Source of the DNA: CAYLRU01 sp964386565
Lineage (GTDB): Bacteria; Desulfobacterota; Desulfobacteria; Desulfobacterales; UBA5616
Direction of reading: 5' to 3'
NCBI GenBank assembly: GCA_964386565.1
Contig: CAYLRU010000001.1
Span: 186,001 to 250,000, forward strand
DNA length: 64,000 nt
Shown here: positions 51,436-60,965 of the stretch, piece by piece
Layout: each line of letters opens with the position of its first letter
Numbering within the stretch: the stretch's first letter is position 1
Made by a program: the position numbers and the translations under genes
The notes under the pieces: model-generated
What the model was told of the DNA's origin: nothing
The model's database searches: none
What the model saw: only the letters and a program-made list of their open reading frames with translations

Positions 51436-51455
51436 GGCCTTCGGATGAGAAGTCG

Positions 51456-52712
<1,257 letters not shown>

Positions 52713-52736
52713 GAAATTACTGCTCCTTTATTTTTT

Positions 52737-53906
52737 TTATATACCCGCTTTTTCCCGTATCGTATCGGCCATATCCGTTTTTTCCCATGTAAAATCGGGA
52801 TTTTTTCGTCCGAAATGCCCGTATGCTGCCGTGGCGCGGTAAATCGGCCTCAAAAGATCCAGGTATTCGATAATGGCGGCGGGTCTTAAATCGAATATGT
52901 CCGTTATGATTTCCCTGATCCGTTTTCCAGAAATTTTCCCGGTGTCCATGGTGTCCACCAGGATGGAGACCGGTTCGGGCACACCGATGGCATAAGCGAA
53001 CTGAACCTCGCATTTTTTGGCCAGGCCGGCGGCCACGATATTTTTTGCCACATGCCGGGCCATGTAAGAAGCGCTCCGGTCCACCTTTGAGGGGTCTTTT
53101 CCGGAAAAGCAACCGCCGCCATGGCTTCCCTGACCGCCGTATGTGTCCACAATGATTTTTCTGCCGGTCAGCCCGCAGTCGCCCATGGGACCGCCGATAA
53201 CGAATCGGCCGGTGGCGTTGATGTAAAAACGGGTGTCATCATCGATCATTTCTTCGGGAATAACCCGTTTGATCACGCTTCTGATAATGGCGTCCCGCAA
53301 GTCTTCGTATTCCACGTCCGGTTTGTGCTGGGCTGCGATAACAACGGTGTCGACGCGCCTGGGGCTGCCGTTTTCATATTCTATGGTGACCTGCGCCTTT
53401 CCGTCAGGTCTTAAAAAATCGAGGGAACTGTTTTTCCGGACCTCTGCCAGTCGTTTGCACAGCTTGTGGGCATAGATGATGGACATGGGCATCAGTTCCG
53501 GTGTTTCATCGCAGGCAAAACCGAACATCAGTCCCTGGTCGCCGGCACCCTGATCTAAAAACAGTCCTTCGCCCACGTTGACACCCTGGGCGATATCCGG
53601 GGACTGGTGATCGATACTGGTAATGACGGAACAGGTCTGCCAGTCAAATCCCATCTGAGATGAACGGTAACCGATATCACGTATGGTGTTTCTTACAATT
53701 TGCGGTATATCCACGTAACAATCGGTTGTGATTTCCCCGGCGATGAAGGCCAGGCCGGTGGTGACCAGTGTTTCGCAGGCCACGCGACATTTCTGGTCCT
53801 GGGCGATAATGGCATCTAAAATGGAATCGGATATGGCGTCGGCCACCTTGTCCGGGTGCCCTTCGGTCACGGATTCGGAAGTAAAAAAGAATTGTTTGTT
53901 CGTCAT
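52737..53906 (-). CDS. metK: S-adenosylmethionine synthetase
   Basis: MetK makes S-adenosylmethionine from ATP and methionine, the methyl donor of the cell. The 389-residue protein has GHPDKVADAISDSILDA (metal/ATP site), GAGDQGLMFGFACDET and the phosphate-binding GGCFSGKDPSKVDRSASYMAR. It functions as a tetramer in the cytoplasm. It lies between panC (34 nt) and ahcY (24 nt) on the same strand; no SAM riboswitch was found in the short gap, so control must come from the upstream promoter. AAGGAG precedes the ATG. Confidence 0.98.
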   Translation of the reverse strand: MTNKQFFFTSESVTEGHPDKVADAISDSILDAIIAQDQKCRVACETLVTTGLAFIAGEITTDCYVDIPQIVRNTIRDIGYRSSQMGFDWQTCSVITSIDHQSPDIAQGVNVGEGLFLDQGAGDQGLMFGFACDETPELMPMSIIYAHKLCKRLAEVRKNSSLDFLRPDGKAQVTIEYENGSPRRVDTVVIAAQHKPDVEYEDLRDAIIRSVIKRVIPEEMIDDDTRFYINATGRFVIGGPMGDCGLTGRKIIVDTYGGQGSHGGGCFSGKDPSKVDRSASYMARHVAKNIVAAGLAKKCEVQFAYAIGVPEPVSILVDTMDTGKISGKRIREIITDIFDLRPAAIIEYLDLLRPIYRATAAYGHFGRKNPDFTWEKTDMADTIREKAGI

Positions 53907-53940
53907 ATGATGTCTCCTTTATGGATAGGTTTATGAAGGT

Positions 53941-54786
53941 CTATGGAATCAGTGTCATGTTGTCGATCAATCGGGTTTTGCCGACGATAACGGCAAGGGC
54001 CATCACCACGGGACCTTTAATAACGGCAACGTCTTCAAGGGTGTCTGGATCGCAGATATTGATGTAGTCGATCCGGGTGTCTGGATAGGACGTGATCAGG
54101 TCGGTTGCGGCTGAAATGATTTTTTCGGCATCAACAACCCCGTTTTTCAGGGCTTTTTCGGCATTTTGCAATGACTGGTACAGGGATAAGGCGGCAGGTC
54201 GTTGATCTTCTGAAAGATAGGTGTTGCGGCTGCTCATGGCGAGCCCGTCCTGTTCCCTTACGGTAGGAACCCCGACGATTTCGATATCAAAATTCAAATC
54301 CTTGACCATTTGGCGAATAACAGCAAGTTGCTGGTAGTCTTTTTCCCCGAAAAACGCGATATGCGGTTTGACGATATTAAACAGTTTGGAAACAACGGTG
54401 GCCACACCACTGAAGAATCCCGGCCGTGAATGGCCGCAAAGATGTCTCGGGAGTTTTTCCAGGGTGACGTAGGTCTGATAATTTTCTCCGTACAGTTCCT
54501 TTGCATGGGGATGGAAAACCGTATTCACGCCTTCTTTCCGGGCAAGGTCAAGATCCCGCTCAAGGTCTCTCGGATAGGTTTCAAAATCTTCATTGGGGCC
54601 GAACTGGGTCGGATTTACAAAGATGCTCAACACCAGCTCATGGCATCGCTTTTTACCTTCCCGCAGCAACGCCAGGTGCCCTTCGTGAAGAAACCCCATG
54701 GTGGGGACAAACCCGATGGTCATGCCCTTTTCCCTGACGGCGTCGGCATGACGTTGAAATGCCTTGGCAGTAGTAATGATTTTGAT
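53941..54786 (-). CDS. panC: pantothenate synthetase, probably starting at an AUC codon
   Basis: PanC joins pantoate and beta-alanine with ATP to give pantothenate, the precursor of coenzyme A. The sequence has VPTMGFLHEGHL (nucleotide-binding HIGH-type motif), FVNPTQFGPNEDFETYPRD, FFGEKDYQQLAVIRQM, and MSSRNTYLS near residue 185. The only ATG before VPTMG (at 54723) would remove about 22 residues that form the first Rossmann strand. Upstream, the frame reads I-KIITTAKAFQRHADAVREKG, typical for PanC N-termini, with an in-frame stop soon after and no ATG, GTG or TTG. ATC 54786 lies 8 nt after GGGAGG and gives 281 residues, the normal length. metK follows by 34 nt. Confidence 0.85.
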   Translation of the reverse strand: MKIITTAKAFQRHADAVREKGMTIGFVPTMGFLHEGHLALLREGKKRCHELVLSIFVNPTQFGPNEDFETYPRDLERDLDLARKEGVNTVFHPHAKELYGENYQTYVTLEKLPRHLCGHSRPGFFSGVATVVSKLFNIVKPHIAFFGEKDYQQLAVIRQMVKDLNFDIEIVGVPTVREQDGLAMSSRNTYLSEDQRPAALSLYQSLQNAEKALKNGVVDAEKIISAATDLITSYPDTRIDYINICDPDTLEDVAVIKGPVVMALAVIVGKTRLIDNMTLIP

Positions 54787-54842
54787 GGCGCATTCCTCCC
54801 TTTAAAGGATTTTTGCGGCAAGATTCCAATATAATGAATATT

Positions 54843-54869
54843 ACTATACCGAAGTTGCAAAAGCGTCAA
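54843..54869 (-). promoter_or_regulatory. candidate promoter for panC-metK-ahcY
   Basis: On the minus strand TTGACG (complement of 54864-54869) and TATAGT (complement of 54843-54848) lie 15 nt apart, somewhat short spacing. Transcription would start about 50 nt before the AUC start of panC. Confidence 0.35.
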
Positions 54870-54975
54870 GTAAGAAAAACAAATGCCTGCAATGCCGCGT
54901 ATCCGGTGGAAATCCGTGGAACAGGCAGCGCCCGGGCAATCTGTTTTCAATTAAAATTCAAATTTTTTCCGGATG

Positions 54976-55004
54976 TTGACTTTTCGGTCAGTTCTCTGTA
55001 TTTT
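54976..55004 (+). promoter_or_regulatory. candidate ssb promoter
   Basis: TTGACT (54976-54981) and TATTTT (54999-55004) are separated by 17 nt; the predicted leader is about 140 nt to the ssb start codon. Confidence 0.5.
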
Positions 55005-55149
55005 TACCCTGATAATAATCAGGCAGGCACTTCAGATCACGTCGGGTATTTGAAACCGTTTCTTGTGATATATGGTATTTTTGAGCGCAAATCGGTTTTC
55101 AACAACGGGTAATGGATTTTAAAGTTGTATGACAAAGAGGAGGGTATGA

Positions 55150-55578
55150 ATGGCAGGTATAAACAAGGCGATTATCGTTGGAAGGCTTGGAAGAGACCCG
55201 GAAGTGCGGTATACGGCTGACGGTCGTGCAGTGACGAATTTCAGCGTTGCCACCTCTGATGAATGGAAAGATAAGGAAACCGGTGAAAAAAGAGAGCGAA
55301 CCGAATGGCATCGTATCGTTGCTTTCAACAAGCTCGGCGAGATCTGCGGTCAATATTTGTCAAAAGGCAGGCAAGTGTACGTCGAGGGTCAGATTCGAAC
55401 CCGGGAGTGGGAAGATCGAGAGGGCAACAAGCGATATACAACGGAAATCATTGCGTCAGATATCCAGTTTCTGGGTTCAAAGGAAGGCGGTGGGGGATTT
55501 GGAAATGGCAACAACGATCCGTCCGCCGGTCCCGGCACGTCCAATGATGTTCCATCAGATGATGATATCCCCTTTTAA
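55150..55578 (+). CDS. ssb: single-stranded DNA-binding protein
   Basis: The 142-residue protein has the OB-fold of bacterial SSB: MAGINKAIIVGRLGRDPEVRYTADGRAVTNFSVATS, then EWHRIVAFNKLGEICGQYLSKG and EGQIRTREWEDREGNKRYTTEI. After a Gly-rich linker it ends in DDDIPF, the acidic tail that binds replication and repair partners. It coats single-stranded DNA as a tetramer. AGGAGGG lies just before two ATG codons; the second, at 55150, is more likely because the family sequence begins there. It is monocistronic with a strong terminator. Confidence 0.97.
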   Translation: MAGINKAIIVGRLGRDPEVRYTADGRAVTNFSVATSDEWKDKETGEKRERTEWHRIVAFNKLGEICGQYLSKGRQVYVEGQIRTREWEDREGNKRYTTEIIASDIQFLGSKEGGGGFGNGNNDPSAGPGTSNDVPSDDDIPF

Positions 55579-55657
55579 CAAACCCCAACAGGGAGATCAT
55601 TGCCGGCAGCTTGCCGAAGAGCCCGTATGGGTTACCTGTCGAGTCGCGTTTTCAATC

Positions 55658-55699
55658 AAAACGGCCTTTAACTTGAAAAAACAGTTAAAGGCCGTTTTT
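55658..55699. terminator. bidirectional terminator between ssb and tatA
   Basis: AAAACGGCCTTTAAC (55658-55672) and GTTAAAGGCCGTTTT (55684-55698) form a perfect 15-bp stem with an 11-nt loop, ending in T-runs on both strands. It serves ssb on the plus strand and tatA on the minus strand. Confidence 0.85.
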
Positions 55700-55730
55700 G
55701 GAAAAATAAAAAATTTTACGGGCACGAATA

Positions 55731-55913
55731 TTAAGGCGTATCGTCTGTTTCGATTTTATCCGGCTCTTTTTTGTCGGTATCCGAGGTTGCTTTTTTAAAA
55801 TTCCGGATGGCTTTTCCCATACCTGCACCGATTTCAGGGAGCTTTCCGGCGCCGAAAATGATCAATATGATCACCAGGATGATGATCAATTCAGGCATTC
55901 CGATTCCAAACAT
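55731..55913 (-). CDS. tatA: Sec-independent protein translocase TatA/E
   Basis: The 60-residue protein has the TatA layout: a short periplasmic N-terminus (MFGIGMPELIIIL), one membrane helix with the conserved FGAGKLPEIG hinge, then an amphipathic helix (GKAIRNFKKATSD) and an acidic tail. TatA forms the pore for folded, twin-arginine-tagged proteins; the amidohydrolase at 30512-32194 has such a tag. TatB and TatC are not in the window. Its ribosome binding site GGAGGGA overlaps the end of the preceding Zn-ribbon gene, 4 nt before the start region, so translation is coupled. Confidence 0.95.
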   Translation of the reverse strand: MFGIGMPELIIILVIILIIFGAGKLPEIGAGMGKAIRNFKKATSDTDKKEPDKIETDDTP

Positions 55914-55917
55914 GTAT

Positions 55918-56340
55918 TTATCCCTCCTCGTCGTCAGGCTTGATTTCTTTTATTTCCATGAGCAATGCTTTGAATTCTTTCGATTTCAGGTAACTGTCCA
56001 GGGCTCCCTGGTATTCGATCCATCGTTTCCATAATTCGGCCCATGTGTGGTTGTACCAGTAGAGTTCAGGGTTTTTATTGCCTTTAAGATATTGGATATA
56101 ATCGATATATTCTTCTTTACAATTATCGCAGAAATTATAGGGCACTTTGACGGCATCTGATTGGGCAGAGGGTACGGGTTCTTTCAGCTCAATGCTTGTG
56201 CCGCATTTTTCACATTTGAAAGCACACCGGACGCACCTGAAAACATTTTGAACCGCCTGGATTTTTCGTTTTCTGGCCAGGATGCTTTTTTTATTCTGTA
56301 TCCGTTTTACTTTTTCATTTAAGGATATGATATTCGCCAC
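55918..56340 (-). CDS. hypothetical Zn-ribbon protein coupled to tatA
   Basis: I do not recognise the family. The 140-residue protein starts basic (KVKRIQNKKSILARKRKIQ), has CVRCAFKCEKCG near 36-47 and FCDNCKEEY near 70-78, which together look like one or two zinc ribbons. It then has an aromatic, acidic C-terminal half (YWYNHTWAELWKRWIEYQG). No membrane helix is evident. It ends 4 nt before the tatA start, so it is probably linked to Tat expression, but a role in the translocase is speculation. A hairpin GGCTGC/GCAGCC lies just upstream of its start. Confidence 0.7.
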   Translation of the reverse strand: MANIISLNEKVKRIQNKKSILARKRKIQAVQNVFRCVRCAFKCEKCGTSIELKEPVPSAQSDAVKVPYNFCDNCKEEYIDYIQYLKGNKNPELYWYNHTWAELWKRWIEYQGALDSYLKSKEFKALLMEIKEIKPDDEEG

Positions 56341-56628
56341 GACAAACCTTTAAGACTTCAGGGCTGCCTTTGCAGCCGGGCATTCATTTTCTCTGTTGTT
56401 TTTCATAGGTATATCACCGGGCCGGTAACCTGTCAAATCTTTCGCATATTTTATGCAGGGTAAACACTTTCGGGGTTTTCTTCAGATGCAGGTAAAAGAA
56501 GTGACCCCCGGGATTTCCATGATGATCTCATTTTGCCGGAATGATACGTGATATTTTATTTGAGTCCGTTTTTGATTCATGTTATCAAAAATGTTTGCGA
56601 ATGATTATTGAAAGGGGTCGGATAAAAG

Positions 56629-57735
56629 ATGGTAACTCGATTTATTCCGGATTGCCGCCATTCCCTCATCGGCAGCCTGCCGGTTGATACCCATGACGCA
56701 GCAGGCAGGCTTGTTTGGGAATACAGCCCTGAAATTCCGTTGTGGGTCCAACTCCCGGTACACAGGACGGAAGACATGATTGTCCAGTTTTTACCGGGAA
56801 TGCCGGGACTGGTCAACGGGGATACGGGCTTTTATATCGATACGGAAATCGGGGGATTTGATCAGTCGCTGGTCGCCTTTTACGAAGAATACCTGTCTGT
56901 TACGGAAGGAGACGGTGATATTGATGATTCCCGGTTCGCCCTGACGGCGGAATACGCCCGGGGGTTTTTTGTTTTTTTGGACGCGCTGAAGAAACAGACC
57001 GCATTGCCTGTTGCCGTAAAGGGGCAGGTGACGGGGCCGGTAACGCTGTGTACAACCGTTACGGATCAGACAAAAACCGCTATTTTTTATCACGACCAAC
57101 TGCGGGATGCCGCTGTTAAGCTGATCAGCCTGAAGGCGGCGTGGCAGGTCAGGCAGCTTTCCCGGTTCAATGTGCCGGTTATCATATTTGTTGATGAGCC
57201 GGCGCTTGCCGGGTTTGGTTCGTCCGAATTTACCAGCATTTCCAGAGACCAGGTCAATGCCTGCCTGGAAGAGGTGATCGATGCCGTTCATGCCGAAGGC
57301 GGTTTGGCGGGCATTCATGTGTGCGCCAATACAGATTGGTCCCTTATCCTGGAATCCCCGGTGGATATCGTGAACTTTGACGCTTATTCCTATTTTGACC
57401 GGTTTGCCCTCTATCCGGAGCAGATACGGCGATTTCTTCGGGCAGGGGGTATTCTGGCGTGGGGAATCGTTCCAACATTTCCCGTTCCAAGCATTGAGAC
57501 GGAAACCGTCGCGTCCCTGGTAAGTAAATTGAAGGATCAGATGAACACAATCCGGAATCTGGGGATTGACGGGCCGCGTGTTTTTGCGCAATCGCTGATT
57601 ACGCCCAGTTGCGGGACCGGGTCACTGAGCACGGCCCATGCCGTAAGGGTGCTTGAATTGACGCAGGCGGTTTCAGGGACGCTGAGGCGTCACGGGGTTG
57701 ATTTTTTGGACACGTCATCCTTGACGGCCCTGTAA
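56629..57735 (+). CDS. UROD/MetE-like methyltransferase-type protein
   Basis: The 368-residue protein has the TIM-barrel of the uroporphyrinogen decarboxylase/cobalamin-independent methionine synthase superfamily: an N-terminal SLIGSLPVDTHDAA, VKGQVTGPVTLC, VIIFVDEPALAGFG, and a zinc-site pair in GIHVCANTDW and TPSCGTGSL (His-x-Cys and a later Cys), as in MetE, where they bind homocysteine as a zinc thiolate. It is therefore more likely a thiol methyltransferase or related protein than a decarboxylase. The methyl donor is unknown. It is not beside metK, but both are in the same neighbourhood. It precedes the moxR/CoxE pair by 147 nt. Confidence 0.8.
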   Translation: MVTRFIPDCRHSLIGSLPVDTHDAAGRLVWEYSPEIPLWVQLPVHRTEDMIVQFLPGMPGLVNGDTGFYIDTEIGGFDQSLVAFYEEYLSVTEGDGDIDDSRFALTAEYARGFFVFLDALKKQTALPVAVKGQVTGPVTLCTTVTDQTKTAIFYHDQLRDAAVKLISLKAAWQVRQLSRFNVPVIIFVDEPALAGFGSSEFTSISRDQVNACLEEVIDAVHAEGGLAGIHVCANTDWSLILESPVDIVNFDAYSYFDRFALYPEQIRRFLRAGGILAWGIVPTFPVPSIETETVASLVSKLKDQMNTIRNLGIDGPRVFAQSLITPSCGTGSLSTAHAVRVLELTQAVSGTLRRHGVDFLDTSSLTAL

Positions 57736-57814
57736 ACAGGCGTAAGGGAATTGTTAAGAGCGTCTCAAGTGCCGGGCCGTTATTGAATTTTTTCATTTTA
57801 CCATTTAAAAGTTA

Positions 57815-57853
57815 ATGAATTCGGATTATTGATGAATTCATCAAACGTTTGAT
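57815..57853. promoter_or_regulatory. two overlapping palindromic elements before moxR
   Basis: An inverted repeat ATGAATTC/GAATTCAT (57815-57822 and 57834-57841) with an 11-nt spacer overlaps the perfect palindrome ATCAAACGTTTGAT (57840-57853). Both lie within 70 nt of the moxR start codon and look like regulator sites. Confidence 0.4.
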
Positions 57854-57882
57854 CCAAAATTTTAACAAAAAGGGGTTTTTTT

Positions 57883-58737
57883 ATGACAGATGATGGGTCT
57901 TACCGGAAATTTGTCGGGGCGACACGATATGTGTTGGATGATGAATTGGCAAAAATTGTTAATATTTCCATGGCGCTTGAAATGCCGCTGCTGTTGAAAG
58001 GCGAACCGGGTACGGGAAAAACCATGCTCGCCTATGCCATTGCAGAAAATCTCAGGATGCCGTTGATTGTTTTAAACGTCAAATCCAGTATGAAGCTGGT
58101 GGACACCCTGTATCAGTATGATACGCTGACACGGTTAAACGACAGTCGGTTCGGCGATTCCAACCGGGATGTGAGCAATATCGAGGAATATATTAAAATG
58201 GGAAAAATCGGCCAGGCCTTTACGGCAGATGAAAGAACCGTTTTACTCATCGATGAGATCGATAAGGCAGACACCGATTTCCAGGACGATATGCTGGATG
58301 TACTGGACCAAATGGAGTTCGATATCATCGAGATCGACAAGACCGTAAGGGCAAAGCACCGGCCCGTGTTCATCATTACGTCCAATGCCAAAAAAGACTT
58401 GTCCGACCCGTTTCTGGGCCGCTGCAATTTTCACCACATTGCTTTCCCGGATCCGAAAATGATGCGCAAGATTCTCAAGGTTCATTTTCCGGAAATCGAA
58501 AGCGATTTGATGGAGAATGCCATAGCGGTATTTTACAAGCTCAGGGAGTTGGAGTCCATTGAAAAGAAACCCGCCACCCGGGAGTTGATCAACTGGATCA
58601 GGGCACTGAATGCGGATAAGGATTTCAGGCCCAAACAGCTTGAAAAAGGCGAGGTTCCTTTTATGGGGGTTCTGTTCAAAAAAAGCCTGGATTACGAAAA
58701 GGCCGTCAACCTGGTGAATCGAAGAAAGCTTTACTGA
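57883..58737 (+). CDS. MoxR-family AAA+ ATPase
   Basis: The 284-residue ATPase has Walker A GEPGTGKTML (about 38-47), Walker B VLLIDEIDKAD (about 122-132), sensor 1 in IITSNAKKDL, and an arginine-rich lid. MoxR proteins act as chaperones that insert metals or switch on partner enzymes. The partner is usually a von Willebrand factor A domain protein, and here one (CoxE-like) is encoded 97 nt downstream. In other bacteria such pairs serve carbon monoxide dehydrogenase, methanol dehydrogenase or other complexes, but no such target is in the window. The function here is unknown. Confidence 0.88.
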   Translation: MTDDGSYRKFVGATRYVLDDELAKIVNISMALEMPLLLKGEPGTGKTMLAYAIAENLRMPLIVLNVKSSMKLVDTLYQYDTLTRLNDSRFGDSNRDVSNIEEYIKMGKIGQAFTADERTVLLIDEIDKADTDFQDDMLDVLDQMEFDIIEIDKTVRAKHRPVFIITSNAKKDLSDPFLGRCNFHHIAFPDPKMMRKILKVHFPEIESDLMENAIAVFYKLRELESIEKKPATRELINWIRALNADKDFRPKQLEKGEVPFMGVLFKKSLDYEKAVNLVNRRKLY

Positions 58738-58834
58738 TTATGTTCAGAAAACCGTCGGATTTCAGGCACTCGGTATCCCGGCAGGACAAAGAATAAACCC
58801 GTATGCCGGTATGTTCGATAAGGGAGTGTAAACC

Positions 58835-60028
58835 ATGTTTATCGATTTCTTTTACACGTTGAAGGATGTCGGTGTTCCTGTCAGTCCAACATCGTTTTTG
58901 CGTCTTCACGAAGCCTTGAGCAAGGGCCTGGTCAATTCGTTAAATGATTTTTACATCTCGTCCCGGACGATTCTCGTGAAGAGCGAGCGATATTTTGATC
59001 TTTATGATCAAGTATTTGCCCATCATTTCCACGGGATGGAATTGCCGGAGGTTGACGCGATGGAGATAGACGCCCTGACCCGGGCCCTGTTGGATGAATG
59101 GCTGAAGGATCCCAAGGCCCTTGCCGATGCATTGGGCATTGACGAGTCCGAGATCGCCAAGATGACCCCGGAAGAACTTATCGAGTATTTCAAGGAACGC
59201 CTGAAAGAACAGACCGAACGGCATGACGGCGGCAACAAGTGGATCGGTACGGGGGGAACCTCTCCGGTGGGCCATTCCGGATATCATCCGGAAGGGATGC
59301 GTGTGGGCGGATCTTCGCAAAACAAATCCGCCGTAAAAGTCGCAATGGAGAGGCGTTACAAGGATTATTCCTTGAGGGGGCCCCTGAGCTATGCCACGGT
59401 GGGAGAGGCCTTGAAACGGCTGCGGAATATGGTTGCGGACGGGCCGGAAGACCAGGTGGATGTGGATGAAACCATCTATCAGACCATGAAAAACGGCGGT
59501 GAGATCGAGATCCTGTTCAAAAGGGCGTTAAAAGACCGGTTGAAGGTGATCCTGGCCATTGATAACGGCGGCTGGTCCATGGATCCGTATATCCCGGTGG
59601 TCCAGACATTGTTTGATTACGCGCGGGATCAGTTTAAGGATCTTAAAACCTATTTTTTCCATAACACCATTTACGATACCCTGTGGCAGGATGCTTCCCG
59701 CTATAAAAAACCTCAGAAAGTCGACGATTTTGTTCGTTTTGATCCTGAAACCCGGTTGATTATCATCGGCGATGCCAGCATGGCCCCTTATGAATTGATG
59801 GCCTCTGACGGCTCAATCCATATTGAGGAGCGAAACCGGAAATCCAGTATGGACCGGTTGAGGTTTTTGGCCGACACGTTCAAGCATTCCGTATGGCTCA
59901 ACCCGGTGCCGGCCCGGGCGTGGCACCATACGCGAACCATTATTGAAATCGGCCGGATTTTTCCCATGTTCGAATTGACCATCGACGGCCTGGAAAAGGC
60001 GGTGCTTTTTCTGCGGTCAAAGTCATAA
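58835..60028 (+). CDS. CoxE-like von Willebrand factor A (VWA) domain protein
   Basis: The 397-residue protein has the CoxE-type layout: an N-terminal helical part (about 1-130) and a C-terminal VWA domain (about 230-397). The metal-site loop reads AIDNGGWSM, whereas the canonical MIDAS is DxSxS; the first Asp and a Ser are kept, but the spacing and middle residue differ, so metal binding is doubtful. A later Asp lies in IIIGDAS. It is the partner of the MoxR ATPase just upstream. The last 6 nt overlap the end of tatD on the other strand. The target of the pair is not in the window. Confidence 0.83.
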   Translation: MFIDFFYTLKDVGVPVSPTSFLRLHEALSKGLVNSLNDFYISSRTILVKSERYFDLYDQVFAHHFHGMELPEVDAMEIDALTRALLDEWLKDPKALADALGIDESEIAKMTPEELIEYFKERLKEQTERHDGGNKWIGTGGTSPVGHSGYHPEGMRVGGSSQNKSAVKVAMERRYKDYSLRGPLSYATVGEALKRLRNMVADGPEDQVDVDETIYQTMKNGGEIEILFKRALKDRLKVILAIDNGGWSMDPYIPVVQTLFDYARDQFKDLKTYFFHNTIYDTLWQDASRYKKPQKVDDFVRFDPETRLIIIGDASMAPYELMASDGSIHIEERNRKSSMDRLRFLADTFKHSVWLNPVPARAWHHTRTIIEIGRIFPMFELTIDGLEKAVLFLRSKS

Positions 60029-60835
60029 GCCGTTTTTCAAAAGAAGGTCACGATCCGGATCCACGCGATACAACCGGCAGGTGTTTTCCCAGATAACGCC
60101 GCTTAATACTTCCGGATCTTCTCCCCTGACCTCGGCCAGCGTCATCAGTACGGATCGGACAAAGGCCGGTTCGTTTCGCCGTGTCTTGTTTTTAAACGGC
60201 ACTGGTGTTAAAAACGGTGCGTCGGTTTCAATGAGAAGCCTTTCAGCAGGGATGAGCGGTGCCAGCCTTCTCAGGTCGGCGCCCCGGCTTTTGATGGTAA
60301 TGATGCCGGTGATACCGATATGGTACCCCAGATCGAGGTATTGGAACAGTTCTGTTTTGTTTCCGCTGAAACAGTGTACCACGCCGCATCTGCCGCCGTG
60401 ATGATTCTGTTTTAAAATGTCTGAAAACCGTCCGCTGGAATCCCGTTCGTGCAGAATGACGGGAAGGTTCAATTCATCGACGATTTCCATCTGCCGGACA
60501 AACCACTCCTCCTGGACCGGTTGCGGAGAATACATCCGGTTGAAATCAAGGCCGATTTCACCCCACGCGCGGACCTTTTCGTCTTTGGCCAGGGATTTTA
60601 AAACGTCGAGCGCCGCTGCATCGCCGCTTTTCGCATCATGGGGATGGATCCCCACGGATGCAAAAAACCCATGCCGCGTCTTTGCCAGGGAAACCGCCCG
60701 TTGAGAGCTTTTTACATTGAATCCCACGATCATGGCGGCATGGACACCGGCTGCAATTGCCCGGTGGATAACGTCATCCATATCTTTTTTGTATTCCGGA
60801 TCATGCAAATGACAGTGGCTGTCAAACAGTTTCAC
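60023..60835 (-). CDS. tatD: TatD-family metal-dependent DNase
   Basis: The 270-residue protein has the TatD amidohydrolase fold: FDSHCHLHDPEYKKD (HxH metal ligands), GIHPHDA, AWGEIGLDFNR (Glu ligand), VILHERDS, GVVHCFSG and LIETDAPFLTP near the C-terminus. TatD proteins are 3'-5' exonucleases active on DNA or RNA ends, in the cytoplasm. Despite its name it is not part of the Tat translocase; tatA lies about 4 kb away. It converges with the CoxE-like gene and overlaps it by 6 nt. AAGGAGG lies before its ATG. Confidence 0.94.
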   Translation of the reverse strand: MKLFDSHCHLHDPEYKKDMDDVIHRAIAAGVHAAMIVGFNVKSSQRAVSLAKTRHGFFASVGIHPHDAKSGDAAALDVLKSLAKDEKVRAWGEIGLDFNRMYSPQPVQEEWFVRQMEIVDELNLPVILHERDSSGRFSDILKQNHHGGRCGVVHCFSGNKTELFQYLDLGYHIGITGIITIKSRGADLRRLAPLIPAERLLIETDAPFLTPVPFKNKTRRNEPAFVRSVLMTLAEVRGEDPEVLSGVIWENTCRLYRVDPDRDLLLKNGL

Positions 60836-60965
60836 GCTTTCCTCCTTTAACCCGTCTGAACTTGCCTGGATTTTTCGAGCAAAACCTATTTATTAGACCG
60901 ATATGGGTTTGCATATCAATAAAAAAGAAAAAGAAGATTTATAGCTTGATCAGATTTTGGCACTT

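Larger units (their letters stand above)
51070..51455. other. 386-nt intergenic region between the RND operon and ahcY
   Basis: From the TetR side it holds the operator/promoter (51104-51155), then about 200 nt without recognisable features, then the terminator of ahcY (51393-51435). No gene was seen. Confidence 0.5.
54787..55149. other. 363-nt divergent region between panC and ssb
   Basis: It holds the panC promoter candidate (54843-54869) and the ssb promoter (54976-55004). A short CCTGAT/ATCAGG stem follows at 55008-55023. No gene was seen. Confidence 0.45.

Noticed and set aside
53907..53940. SAM riboswitch before metK
   Set aside because: The gap between panC and metK is only 34 nt, too short for any known SAM riboswitch.
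55386..55402. tRNA T-loop-like sequence ATTCGAACCCGG
   Set aside because: It lies inside the coding sequence of ssb and no cloverleaf could be built around it.
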